Shown: piece after piece, positions 15,975 to 24,469 of the stretch | Numbering within the stretch: position 1 is the stretch's first letter | Layout: every line of letters starts with the position of its first letter | Source of the DNA: Thermoplasmatota archaeon | Lineage (GTDB): Archaea > Thermoplasmatota > E2 > DHVEG-1 | Assembly: GCA_025457885.1 (NCBI GenBank) | Contig: JALOTN010000008.1 | Location: 1 to 44,008 of the forward strand | Reading direction: 5' to 3' | DNA length: 44,008 bases | The notes under the pieces: generated by a model | What the model was told of the DNA's origin: nothing | The model's database searches: none | What the model saw: only the letters and a program-made list of their open reading frames with translations | Made by a program: the position numbers and the translations under genes

Positions 15975-18900
15975 AGAACCATAGAAAAAAATTCTGGGCA
16001 GTTGTCTACTTAGCTCTTCTCATAGGAACCGTATTTGTTGTCCCCACCAGTGCGATAAAAAATGACATTTCCTTCGAACAGGAACCATTTGGGATACTCA
16101 TCCCTGATAGAAAATACGTCTTTGATACAGAACCAGCACCGCAAACCAAAAGCGAAAACAATCCAGATTGCGGAACCAAACGAGATGCAGGAGACGATTT
16201 TAGCCGAGCCACCGCTTTGTACCCTGGAGAAAACATTGATAATACACCAGGACGTGGAAGAATCGGGACACTTACCTCAACAAATCCACAGGATTGGTAC
16301 TTTTTTTCCATCAGTCAAGGACAACAAGTCCTCATCACTCTTACTCCTCAAACCGGGTTCAACATCGACATGTACTTGATTGACTCCGACGAAACCCAGA
16401 TAACAGCATCCACCAACCCTGAAAGCAACCCAGAAGTCATCACCCATACAGCAGGATATACTGGGTACCATTACCTCAAACTCCTTTTTGTGAGTGGAAC
16501 CGGGACAGGAGAATACACTCTTGATATCACCCTGAATACCCAAAATGATGCAAACAGTGGGTCAGATGCATCTAATGACTTTGCCTCTGCTCTTTCGATT
16601 ACTCCTGGTTCATACTCGGGGTATCTAGACATGAACGATGCCTATGATTATTATCAATTCCCTGTCGATAACGACAAAGGGATTTCCTGTACATTACAGA
16701 TGCAAGCCACCGCTGTGTTATCAGATTTTGATGTTCAACTCTACAGCCCAAGTGGGAACCTTGTCTATGAAGCATCCAATTACTACAATGATGAATTTCT
16801 CTATCCTGCCACCGAAACTGGTGAATGGCGGATACGCATCGATATCTTCCCCGGTTGGGTCGATATTCCTCAGCCGACAGCATGGGAGTATTACGCGTAT
16901 GGATCTGGAGCATATGAGTTTACACTGACTATTGAAAATACCGCTCCTACACCACCCGTCATACCACAACCACAAATCGTTCCTCTTATCAAAACATTCC
17001 AAGTCAACAATGATGACACCACCAAGGATGATTTTGGGTACCTCGCCGCCATCCCCGCCTGTAACTACCTTGATGAAGGAATCCGATATGCGGCTCCTAT
17101 CATTTATGAGGGAGATAATTCTGCAACCAACTACTATGGCACTGACGCAGACCGAGGGACTGTGGATGATACATCTCACTATCTCTTAGAGGATTGGAAC
17201 GCTTATCTTACTAGCCATGGCAAAACTGCAACACCCTATGTCATCCCCCAGGATCCTGTCACTGCTGCGGCAGAGATAGCACAACAAAACTGGGAAACTT
17301 CAGATCTCGCTGTTGTCGCAGTCGATGGCAGTGGATATACTGATGAAGTAAAAACAGTATTAAAACGCACGAGAACCCTTACCAGAGACATCGAAACCAT
17401 CGAAGTACAAAACGATGACCCAAAGCTTATTGAGGATCTTGGATACCTGATGTTTCTTGGGCCAAAATGGGGTGCTCTTGCGATTAATGTTACTGGCATC
17501 AGTGTCACAAACGGAAATGCAGCAGGAGCGATCCTCACCCAGGTATATCCAAAATACATCGATGTGGCCTCAGACGACTGGCCGACCCCATACGACGGTC
17601 CTGGGAACGCCTGCGATATCTACCAACCTGTTTCTCGCATAGGGCTCTGGTCAGCACTCACCGGTGTTCAAAACACCCAGTTCGACCTCCTCCGGATCAC
17701 GAAATATGCTGGGGACCGATACCATGTGCATGTGAAAAATGCTGATTCGGTTCTCACTGCGAAACTTACGACAACGGAATCATCAGACCTCCTTGTCTAT
17801 CTGGTTGATCCAAAAGGCTACGTCCGTGCACCAGATATGCCAATCTGGAATGGACCCGTTAACCCCATGCATGAATGGAATGGCTTGGAGAACCCTGAGG
17901 TCAACCCTTGGAGATGCTGGAACCCAGAGCCACATACTGAATTTTCTGCTGAAGTCCTGCACCCTGAGTCTGGCTGGTGGACTGTCATTGTCGTCCCCCG
18001 GTATACAGAAGGAGCAGAAAAAATTCGTTATACTCTGACGGTCGATCAACGCAGCGTCAACACAAAACGAGCTGATGCTGAGGTTTCCGCGGCAAACGCT
18101 GCGGTGATTGCTTCACTGAACCATGCTCCTCTTCTTTATGTTACAGAGGATGCGATTCCCTCTGCCACATCATCGGCACTCAGCACACTTGGAGTGACGA
18201 AAGTCATCTTTGTTGAACGAGGAGACCTGGGCACCATCAGTTTCCCTCCTGGAATTTCGGTTCAAGCTGATTTGACCGATATGGATCAAATCATCGATCA
18301 TATTAAAGGATACAGCGCCTCTGAGAACTTCATCACTATCACCTCCCTGAAAACAGGAAAAGGTTTCTTTGCACCATCAGCTTATCTTGCTGCGTACCAT
18401 GGATCACCAGTTCTTCGCATTGAAGATGCACCAGGTAACCCTGCAGCAATGGCGGACCGGATAGAAACCTGGCGTCTTGGTGATGGAGATTATTATCATG
18501 GCTCCCGTGCCCCAGGGCATCTCCCAGATGCTGACGTACCGGTGGATCAAAGCCCACTTTACTTGTTCAAAGCCATGTTTTCCTTTTTACGTTCCCAGGA
18601 CCCAACAGTGCTTCCACCACTTGGTCTTGATGCAGACCGATACTGGCGCGCTGAGATGTATAATGAGACACATGATTGGATCGCTGGATATGGATTAGAT
18701 CTTGATGGACAAGAAGCCTATTGTTTTGTCGCACCAAGAACAGACCTGTACCTGCCCTTACATTCCGTCATGATCGGAAATAATTCTTATGCTGGTGATA
18801 TCCCTGGAAACACCCCTGCGTATTCTTCTGCACTTATTGTTCGTAGCGTCCTATATCCTGCCTTGATTTATGCAAACCCAAATCGAGACACGACGACAGC

Positions 18901-19657
18901 ACAACTAATGAACTTCCCAGATGGTGAGTCCTGGACGTACAATAATGGTGACAGCGACATAACATATTCCAGTCGTACCTTGAAGAAATGCCTTAGTTCA
19001 CATCTCCGTAACTTCGAAGGACATTGTCTCTGGGATGCCCATCTTGAGCAGATAAACGATGGCGTCAGTGTGTTCTACTACACAGGTCATGGGACGGGTG
19101 GGAGCGGTGTTTCTGCTCAGTATTATCAGAGCGAGCATTCGAACTATCCCGATCAGATCTGGTGGGATGCCTGGCGTGGATACAGCGGATATGACTTCTG
19201 GAGAATCGTACGGAACAATGGACGATCTTGGTATAACCCTGAGCCACCATCTCTTTATGATCTCATTCAATACGATTATGTCGACCAGCTTTTAGGGAAC
19301 CTGAAGAGCTGCGCAGTCTTCTATCAATCCTGCTCGACTGCAGATGGATATGGTCCAATGGTGTATCTTGATCATGGTGCAGTCCTGTGGTATGGCAATG
19401 CTGGGTCTGGTCTCTGCCCTGAAGCTGATTTGATGGATGATAAATTCTTCGAAGATGCCCTGATTCAGGGGGAAACCATTGGTCAAGCGTATTCCAAACA
19501 AGTCTGGTTGCATTATCGGGATTTCACGACACAAGACCCGGTTTCGTTATATGGTCCCTCAAGCAGACAAATCACCACTGTGCATTGCATCTATGGTGAT
19601 CCGACTGTGGTTATCTACAGCCCTGAATGGACCTCACCGGTTCCCATTGAAGGCTAA
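15971..19657 (+). CDS. Large secreted clan CD peptidase with PPC domains
   Basis: 1228 residues with GGAGG before the ATG. Signal peptide about 1-29 (FWAVVYLALLIGTVFVVPTS). Two pre-peptidase C-terminal (PPC) domains follow at about 70-180 (DWYFFSISQGQQVLITLTP, YTGYHYLKLLF) and 190-320 (YDYYQFPVDNDKG, EWRIRIDIFPG). A central region of several hundred residues is less clear. The C-terminal catalytic region has VFYYTGHGTGG with His1040 and VFYQSCSTADGY with Cys1121, matching the clan CD His-Cys dyad, and ends near YGDPTVVIYSPEW, as C25 proteins do. No anchor is visible. It should be an extracellular protein-digesting enzyme. PPC domains normally precede or follow the catalytic domain in secreted peptidases. 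The His-Cys spacing of 81 is large, so assignment to C25 proper is less sure than for the peptidase upstream. Confidence 0.85.
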   Translation: MKNHRKKFWAVVYLALLIGTVFVVPTSAIKNDISFEQEPFGILIPDRKYVFDTEPAPQTKSENNPDCGTKRDAGDDFSRATALYPGENIDNTPGRGRIGTLTSTNPQDWYFFSISQGQQVLITLTPQTGFNIDMYLIDSDETQITASTNPESNPEVITHTAGYTGYHYLKLLFVSGTGTGEYTLDITLNTQNDANSGSDASNDFASALSITPGSYSGYLDMNDAYDYYQFPVDNDKGISCTLQMQATAVLSDFDVQLYSPSGNLVYEASNYYNDEFLYPATETGEWRIRIDIFPGWVDIPQPTAWEYYAYGSGAYEFTLTIENTAPTPPVIPQPQIVPLIKTFQVNNDDTTKDDFGYLAAIPACNYLDEGIRYAAPIIYEGDNSATNYYGTDADRGTVDDTSHYLLEDWNAYLTSHGKTATPYVIPQDPVTAAAEIAQQNWETSDLAVVAVDGSGYTDEVKTVLKRTRTLTRDIETIEVQNDDPKLIEDLGYLMFLGPKWGALAINVTGISVTNGNAAGAILTQVYPKYIDVASDDWPTPYDGPGNACDIYQPVSRIGLWSALTGVQNTQFDLLRITKYAGDRYHVHVKNADSVLTAKLTTTESSDLLVYLVDPKGYVRAPDMPIWNGPVNPMHEWNGLENPEVNPWRCWNPEPHTEFSAEVLHPESGWWTVIVVPRYTEGAEKIRYTLTVDQRSVNTKRADAEVSAANAAVIASLNHAPLLYVTEDAIPSATSSALSTLGVTKVIFVERGDLGTISFPPGISVQADLTDMDQIIDHIKGYSASENFITITSLKTGKGFFAPSAYLAAYHGSPVLRIEDAPGNPAAMADRIETWRLGDGDYYHGSRAPGHLPDADVPVDQSPLYLFKAMFSFLRSQDPTVLPPLGLDADRYWRAEMYNETHDWIAGYGLDLDGQEAYCFVAPRTDLYLPLHSVMIGNNSYAGDIPGNTPAYSSALIVRSVLYPALIYANPNRDTTTAQLMNFPDGESWTYNNGDSDITYSSRTLKKCLSSHLRNFEGHCLWDAHLEQINDGVSVFYYTGHGTGGSGVSAQYYQSEHSNYPDQIWWDAWRGYSGYDFWRIVRNNGRSWYNPEPPSLYDLIQYDYVDQLLGNLKSCAVFYQSCSTADGYGPMVYLDHGAVLWYGNAGSGLCPEADLMDDKFFEDALIQGETIGQAYSKQVWLHYRDFTTQDPVSLYGPSSRQITTVHCIYGDPTVVIYSPEWTSPVPIEG

Positions 19658-19670
19658 TCCCCCCTCCTTC

Positions 19671-19683
19671 TTTTTTTTCTTTA
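19671..19683 (+). terminator. T-tract between convergent peptidase and YdeI genes
   Basis: Eight T residues and a further T-rich stretch follow the stop codon by about 13 bases; the convergent YdeI gene ends right beside it at 19684. Confidence 0.45.
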
Positions 19684-20259
19684 TTATTCAATCCATGGTT
19701 TCTTATTCAGATGTGAACGATGTACCACCTCAGTGATCCTTTTCTGTCGAGTCTCCGTTGTTCTTGCGTTTTTCACCCATCCACAGTACATATTCCGATA
19801 GCTATTAGCAAACCCCTGGAAATTCTCCCAGGCTTTTCCATCACTAATGAGCGCTTGTTTCAAATCGGAAGGAATCCGTTCCTTGACCTTGTTTGTGTAG
19901 GCAGCATCCCATAACCCGCGTTTCTTTGCCTCTGTAATCTTCTCCAGACCTGCGGGGGTCATCTTCCCGATGCGGGTCATCTCTTCAGCTTTTTCTTTGT
20001 TTATTTTCGACCATACACTTTTCGGTTTCCTTGGGGTGTACCGGAGGATGAAGCGTTCCTCATCGATTTTTTTCAGCGTACTGTCAATCCAACCAAAACA
20101 GAGAGCTTCTTCGACCGCTTCGAAATGAGTTATACTGCGCTTTTCTGATTGTTTTTTATAATGGACCAACCAGATTTCCTTTGTGTCTTTCTGATGTTTC
20201 TCCAACCAGCGACGCCAACCATTTCTCGTCTTGAATACGAGTGCTTCATCGACATTCAT
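19684..20259 (-). CDS. YdeI/OmpD-associated family protein
   Basis: 191 residues, cytoplasmic. The sequence matches the YdeI/OmpD-associated family along its length: W-x-x-W-L near residue 15, EIWLVHYKK, the EAVEEALCFGWIDS core, an RYTPRKPKSVWSKINKE segment, then the C-terminal YdeI part with KARTTETRQKRI-like ending (NARTTETRQKRI). Some bacterial members are linked to resistance to antimicrobial peptides or bacteriocins; the biochemical role is unknown. AAGGAT lies upstream of the ATG. It is convergent with the peptidase and divergent from the DUF3795 cluster. Such genes are common in bacteria and Methanosarcina-type archaea and often transferred. Confidence 0.88.
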   Translation of the reverse strand: MNVDEALVFKTRNGWRRWLEKHQKDTKEIWLVHYKKQSEKRSITHFEAVEEALCFGWIDSTLKKIDEERFILRYTPRKPKSVWSKINKEKAEEMTRIGKMTPAGLEKITEAKKRGLWDAAYTNKVKERIPSDLKQALISDGKAWENFQGFANSYRNMYCGWVKNARTTETRQKRITEVVHRSHLNKKPWIE

Positions 20260-20433
20260 AGATCCTTGAACCTATATCAGATAAGAGCCAATGACTATAT
20301 TTTTTTTCTGATTCAAACCTGCAAATTCGGGAGCCTGTCCCCCTATCATTCTTGTGATTCCTTAATAAAGAGATTTCCTCTTACATTACTTGAACACTGT
20401 TTCAAAACACCTCTGGAATAACCGATTGAGAAC

Positions 20434-20886
20434 ATGTTCTCCAAAGAGCTCATCGCCCCTTGCGGCATGGACTGTAATGTGTGTAGCGGATACCTCGCGT
20501 TGACCCATGATCTGAAAAAGAAGGGGATTCGCATGTCGTACTGTGCAGGCTGTCGACCCCGGGATAAGCAGTGCGCGTTTCTCAAAAAACAATGTGAACA
20601 TCTTCGCAAGCATTCAGTGAACTTCTGTTCAGAATGCCCTAAGTTTCCCTGTCAGAACCTTAGTTCAATTGATGCCAGATATCAAAAGCTTTTCCGGATG
20701 AGTCTTCTGGAGAATCTCGGCTCCATCACAACAGATGGAATGGAGAAATTTCTCAGAGCCGAGGAAGAAAAATGGCGTTGCCCTTCCTGCGGAGGAACGA
20801 TTTGTTGTCATAATGGTCTGTGTTTTGTCTGCGACACGAGTCGATTGAAGAAAAAGAAACACCTGTATCGGTGGGATGATGAGTAG
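20434..20886 (+). CDS. DUF3795 cysteine-rich protein A
   Basis: 150 residues, cytoplasmic, about 20 cysteines. It begins IAPCGMDCNVCSGYLA, the DUF3795 signature, then CAGCRPRDKQCAFLKKQC and FCSECPKFPC, and ends with a zinc-ribbon-like CPSCGGTICCHNGLCFVC. The cysteines probably bind zinc or a cluster. DUF3795 is of unknown function and common in anaerobes. The next gene, also DUF3795, overlaps the 3' end by 11 bases, so they form an operon and may be an old tandem duplication. The 170 bases before it contain no gene. Confidence 0.87.
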   Translation: MFSKELIAPCGMDCNVCSGYLALTHDLKKKGIRMSYCAGCRPRDKQCAFLKKQCEHLRKHSVNFCSECPKFPCQNLSSIDARYQKLFRMSLLENLGSITTDGMEKFLRAEEEKWRCPSCGGTICCHNGLCFVCDTSRLKKKKHLYRWDDE

Positions 20887-21283
20887 GATTGTCAGAGGGT
20901 TCTGTGGATATCGCTGTGACCTCTGTCCAGCGTACATCAAAAATATTGATAGAATAGTAAAGAAAACAACGATCCGGGAGGGATGGAACACGTTTTTCGG
21001 TTTCGATGTCCCTGAGGAGCGTCTCGAGTGTGTCGGATGCGACAACAAAGGAAACCATTTGGATACTGATTGTCCGGTTCGTCCCTGTGCGAAACAAAGA
21101 GAGATGCAGGACTGTTCGTTCTGTAAAGAGTTTGAATCCTGTAAAACCTTGTCCTCACGGGCTGACATAATCGATGAGATAAAGAAAAAATACCCGAAGA
21201 AGATTTCCCCTGAGGAGTATGCTTTGTTCTTCCGTCCTTATGAAGGAAGAAGCGAGCTTGTAAAACAACGCAGGAAAGGTTGA
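20876..21283 (+). CDS. DUF3795 cysteine-rich protein B
   Basis: 135 residues. It opens GFCGYRCDLCPAYIKNIDR, the same DUF3795 core as the upstream gene, then LECVGCDNKG, CPVRPCAKQREMQDCSFC and CKTLSS. It lacks the C-terminal zinc ribbon of the first copy. ATG 20879 is an equally good start. It overlaps the upstream gene and is followed after 4 bases by the MGMT-like gene, so all are one transcript. Function unknown; metal or cluster binding is likely from the cysteine spacing. Confidence 0.87.
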   Translation: MMSRIVRGFCGYRCDLCPAYIKNIDRIVKKTTIREGWNTFFGFDVPEERLECVGCDNKGNHLDTDCPVRPCAKQREMQDCSFCKEFESCKTLSSRADIIDEIKKKYPKKISPEEYALFFRPYEGRSELVKQRRKG

Positions 21284-21287
21284 ACAG

Positions 21288-21788
21288 ATGGTGTATAAGA
21301 AGAAATCTTGGCAGGAGAAACTCGCAGATAAGAAGAATCTCCCAAATGTCCTAAAACTGCAGAAAACTTTCCCTTGTTACAACGCGGTTCATAAGATGGG
21401 CGCTGAAGCTGGGGACGAGGTCGTATTAGTCAATCCCAGTGAGGTCGTCGCCATCATGAAACAAGTACCGAAAGGAAAACTTATCACGCTAGCTGAGATC
21501 TGCAAAACATTAGCCAAAAAACATCAGGTCAAAGGATGTTGTTCACTTACAACCGGGATTTTTACCATGACCGCAGCCAATGCGACCGCAGAGGCAGCAA
21601 CACAGGGAACATCCCTGAAAATCCCCTACTGGCGTACCCTGAAAATCGATGGGTACCTCAACGAGAAATACCCTGGTGGCGTGCTTGCCCATAAAAAGTT
21701 ACTTGAACAAGAAGATTTTACTGTTCTATCAAAAGGAAAGAAATATTTTGTAAAGGATTTTGAAAAATATCTCTTCCAGGTGATGTAA
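21288..21788 (+). CDS. MGMT-fold protein lacking the acceptor cysteine
   Basis: 166 residues. Residues 48-142 match the C-terminal DNA-binding domain of O6-alkylguanine-DNA alkyltransferases: VVAIMKQVPKGKLITLAEIC is the first conserved helix and turn, and GYLNEKYPGGVLAHKKLLEQ is the last. The active-site PCHR is replaced by PYWR (Pro113, Trp115, Arg116), with Trp at or next to the cysteine position. That is like alkyltransferase-like (ATL) proteins, which bind damaged guanine and recruit nucleotide excision repair but cannot transfer the alkyl group. It has an extra N-terminal stretch of 45 residues and a CC pair at 84-85. The stop and the next start overlap as TAATG. Confidence 0.82.
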   Translation: MVYKKKSWQEKLADKKNLPNVLKLQKTFPCYNAVHKMGAEAGDEVVLVNPSEVVAIMKQVPKGKLITLAEICKTLAKKHQVKGCCSLTTGIFTMTAANATAEAATQGTSLKIPYWRTLKIDGYLNEKYPGGVLAHKKLLEQEDFTVLSKGKKYFVKDFEKYLFQVM

Positions 21789-22258
21789 TGAATGAAACCG
21801 AATGTTGCCCACGATTCGATCCCGCCCCCTGGGATGGAAAGCTATTTGAATGGAACAACAAAAAATTCATCAAAGAATCCGTCACATCGTTTCTTAACAT
21901 GCCACTGAACTTTGGTGGTGTGATGAAGAAGCTGGATGAACAAGTACGACACGCTCAAGCCAATATCCAAGAAGGGGTTTGCCTCTCAGATCATACCTCG
22001 AAATGGAATATGGATGTGTATCTTGCTGTTGACAAGGACATCCCTGACGCAGAGAATATCACTTTTAGCGGTAAGTTTCTTAGCAAAGTCTACGAAGGAC
22101 CGTTTCAGGACACCGGGAAATGGTGCAAGGATTTTGAACAGTACGCCACAAATAAAGGAGTCAGTATTACAAAATGGTACATGTGGTACACCACCTGTCC
22201 GAAATGCGCGAAAAAATACGGGAAAAATTATGTCGTGATCGTTGCACAGGTCACGTAA
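21788..22258 (+). CDS. CCPRFDP family protein, GyrI-like
   Basis: 156 residues. It starts ETECCPRFDPAPWDGK, has an FLNMPLNFGGVM segment and ends TTCPKCAKKYGKNYVVIVAQ; this combination marks a conserved bacterial and archaeal family often auto-named hydrolase without evidence. The central FSGKFLSKVYEGPFQDTGKW resembles the ligand-binding core of GyrI-like/SOUL-type effector domains, so binding of a small molecule is my inference. Cys-rich ends could bind metal. It overlaps the MGMT-like gene by one base. Confidence 0.82.
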   Translation: MNETECCPRFDPAPWDGKLFEWNNKKFIKESVTSFLNMPLNFGGVMKKLDEQVRHAQANIQEGVCLSDHTSKWNMDVYLAVDKDIPDAENITFSGKFLSKVYEGPFQDTGKWCKDFEQYATNKGVSITKWYMWYTTCPKCAKKYGKNYVVIVAQVT

Positions 22259-22279
22259 GTTTTTATAGAGTTGTTCCAG

Positions 22280-22933
22280 ATGCATCCTAAAGTCATCCTC
22301 CATAATTCCCTCAGCCTTGATGGATCGCTTACCGGTTTTGAACCGAACATGGAACTCCACTATCGTATTGCAGGGATGTTCAAACCTGAGGTTCATCTGA
22401 TTGGTTCAAACACCATCACCGCAGGTATCGAGCTGTATGGTACTGGTGTTCCCCCGGAGAACCCTTCCGATTTTCAAAAACCAAAACGAAACAAAAAACT
22501 CCCTTCATGGGTTATCATCGACTCCAAAGGAAAACTGCAAGGACTCTTACATACCTGCAGACAGTTCGAACAAGTCCGCGATGTTATCCTCTTGGTCTCA
22601 CAGACGACACCAAAACGATATCTCCAGTACCTCGATGAACGACAGTACGAATATCATATTGTTGGTAAGAATTCTGTTGATTTACCAGAAGCATTGACTC
22701 TTCTCGCAAAGACCTGTCAGGTGAAAACCATTGTGACTGACACAGGGCGGATCCTTGGGAATCTCTTACTCAACCAGGGATTGGTCGATGAAATCAGCCT
22801 GCTTGTCCACCCGGTCATTGTGGGAAAAACAGCCTATCCAATGTTTTCTGACATTAACAAAAACCTTAATGGGACCCTGGTGAAATGTGAACAATTGGAG
22901 AAGCAGTACATCTGGTTACTTTATAAAATATAG
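22280..22933 (+). CDS. RibD C-terminal (dihydrofolate reductase-like) reductase
   Basis: 217 residues from ATG 22280; a TTG three codons earlier is possible. It has the RibD_C/DHFR-like fold pattern: VILHNSLSLDGSLTGFEPN at the start, LIGSNTITAG after the first helix, LPSWVIIDSKGKL, and a TIVTDTGRILGNLLLNQGL segment followed by EISLLVHPVIVG. Relatives use NAD(P)H to reduce pyrimidine intermediates of riboflavin or pterins. No deaminase domain is attached and no rib genes are nearby, so a general nitro- or pterin-reductase role is equally likely. It is the last gene of the DUF3795 run. Confidence 0.85.
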   Translation: MHPKVILHNSLSLDGSLTGFEPNMELHYRIAGMFKPEVHLIGSNTITAGIELYGTGVPPENPSDFQKPKRNKKLPSWVIIDSKGKLQGLLHTCRQFEQVRDVILLVSQTTPKRYLQYLDERQYEYHIVGKNSVDLPEALTLLAKTCQVKTIVTDTGRILGNLLLNQGLVDEISLLVHPVIVGKTAYPMFSDINKNLNGTLVKCEQLEKQYIWLLYKI

Positions 22934-22996
22934 AGAAAAAACATCTCCCCCTCATCGGTTGAGATGTAGCGATTAGTTTTAATTTCTCAAGAAGTA

Positions 22997-23275
22997 CTAT
23001 TGGTTTTTTAATTTTTTAAATTCTTTTTGTACTCGTTTTTCGTTTTCCCCGACAAAAACACTGAAGTAATGTGCGACAATCCCAATACCCCATCCAAAAA
23101 CTGTTCCACCTACGATTGCGATAAGACTCATGACGTCTGTCTCTTTATAATAGAGCGTCCAGGTAAGTATTAATGAGATATTTACTATTAAGTAGCAGGC
23201 GAAGTGTATATAGAATCCTGCTTTGTCTTTTGCTTTTTTTCGAGCTATTTGCATTAACTCTTCATCAGTTGCCAT
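22997..23275 (-). CDS. Small 2TM domain protein
   Basis: 92 residues from the ATG at 23275, which follows GAGGAG; the frame also allows an earlier ATG at 23299. The product matches the 2TM domain family: ATDEELMQIARKKAKDKAGF, a helix FYIHFACYLIVNISLILTW, a loop, then GWGIGIVAHYFSVF and a charged tail. In bacteria the domain occurs alone or on histidine kinases. Function unknown. It is convergent with the RibD-type gene and divergent from the next membrane protein. Confidence 0.85.
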   Translation of the reverse strand: MATDEELMQIARKKAKDKAGFYIHFACYLIVNISLILTWTLYYKETDVMSLIAIVGGTVFGWGIGIVAHYFSVFVGENEKRVQKEFKKLKNQ

Positions 23276-23365
23276 ATATCTTTCTCCTCTGATATGCAAT
23301 CAACTCATAATTCATTAATTTTTTTGTCGGCATGGTTAAATAACAAACAGAAGATATTTTCTGTG

Positions 23366-24352
23366 ATGAAGAAACTGTGGTCGATTCTTCTTCTTGGTGC
23401 GCTCTCGATGCTTTTCGCTGAGGTCTTCTCTGGTGCTTCTACCCTATGGTTCATCGATGGATGGGGTCTGCTTCTGACATACCCCTTATACTTGGCGCAT
23501 GCTATTTTTTTCCTTAATGTAGCGTTTCTCTGGAAAAAGACGTCTCCTCGTCAGTTATATTTCTTTGGGATGCTCTTTGGATTGTATGAGGCGCTTATCA
23601 CGAAAGTCCTATGGTTTGGATATCCAAATGCGACTGGTCCAACAGTAGGGTATTTCTTTGGTGTCGCGTGGGGGGAGTTTCTCACGTTGGTGCTCTTCTA
23701 CCATCCGATCATGTCATTTATCATCCCTGTATTTGTCTATGAGCTGCTCAGCGGTGATGTCCTACCCGGTCATGAGCGATTTTTGCAGAAGAACTGGAGA
23801 ACATATTTTTTGATTATTCTTCTTGTGGTTATGGGAGCAAGTTTCCAAAGCAATGGATCGAAATACGATGTTGTCCGCTCCGTAGGTTCAATGGGTGGGT
23901 CCCTGTTGATAGTCCTGGTATTGCATCTTCTCTCAAAAGGCAAGAATCTGCAGTCGCTCGTCCTAGGAAAGAAGGCGTTTCTTGGGGTGTTGGTGTATCT
24001 TCTGATCCTCTATGGGACGACGACTCTGGTTATTTTTTCGGAGCGTCTCCCAACGCAAATCCTTGCTTATCTCCTTATCTTCCTGTGGTACCTCATCGCT
24101 GTAGGATTGCTTTGGGCTGATCGGCATACGCCGGTGATTACTCCGCTGAAAAGCAAATTTTTTTCTGCAAATGAACTAGGAATCATTGCTGTGTTTCTTG
24201 TATGTATAACGTTCCTCTGTAGCTTTTCCTCGCAGATCATCTATGGTGTCTTGCTGGTGATGTTTGTGTCGTTGATGGGGGCAGGAATCGTGCTGTTCTT
24301 CATATCCCTAGGTACTCTTGGGAAACAAAGAATCACCATGAGGCTGTCATGA
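23366..24352 (+). CDS. Polytopic membrane protein, unknown family
   Basis: 328 residues from the ATG at 23366; an upstream ATG at 23294 lies in the opposite promoter. About nine transmembrane helices. The second to fourth helices carry STLWFIDGWGLLLTYPLYL and LFGLYEALITKVLW, then WGEFLTLVLFYHPIMSFIIP, which from memory is a widespread uncharacterised integral membrane family. No transport or enzyme signature is visible. No strong ribosome-binding site. Confidence 0.75.
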   Translation: MKKLWSILLLGALSMLFAEVFSGASTLWFIDGWGLLLTYPLYLAHAIFFLNVAFLWKKTSPRQLYFFGMLFGLYEALITKVLWFGYPNATGPTVGYFFGVAWGEFLTLVLFYHPIMSFIIPVFVYELLSGDVLPGHERFLQKNWRTYFLIILLVVMGASFQSNGSKYDVVRSVGSMGGSLLIVLVLHLLSKGKNLQSLVLGKKAFLGVLVYLLILYGTTTLVIFSERLPTQILAYLLIFLWYLIAVGLLWADRHTPVITPLKSKFFSANELGIIAVFLVCITFLCSFSSQIIYGVLLVMFVSLMGAGIVLFFISLGTLGKQRITMRLS

Positions 24353-24447
24353 GAATCATTTTTTTTGCTAGAAATTCAGCTCTCCCGGGTACAGAAACAA
24401 TCATAGGGAACAATGTTTCGGAAACGTCTAATGAGATAGATGCTATA

Positions 24448-24463
24448 ATCACCTCATGGTGAT
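24448..24463 (+). promoter_or_regulatory. Inverted repeat masking a ribosome-binding site
   Basis: ATCACC, TCAT, GGTGAT form a perfect 6-bp inverted repeat 6 bases before the ATG at 24470. The right arm GGTGAT is the ribosome-binding site and the left arm ATCACCTC equals the 3' end of 16S rRNA. A TATA-like GCTATAAT just upstream (24442-24449) overlaps it. It is either a translational hairpin or, if transcription starts near the ATG, a DNA operator. Confidence 0.45.
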
Positions 24464-24469
24464 AAAAAA

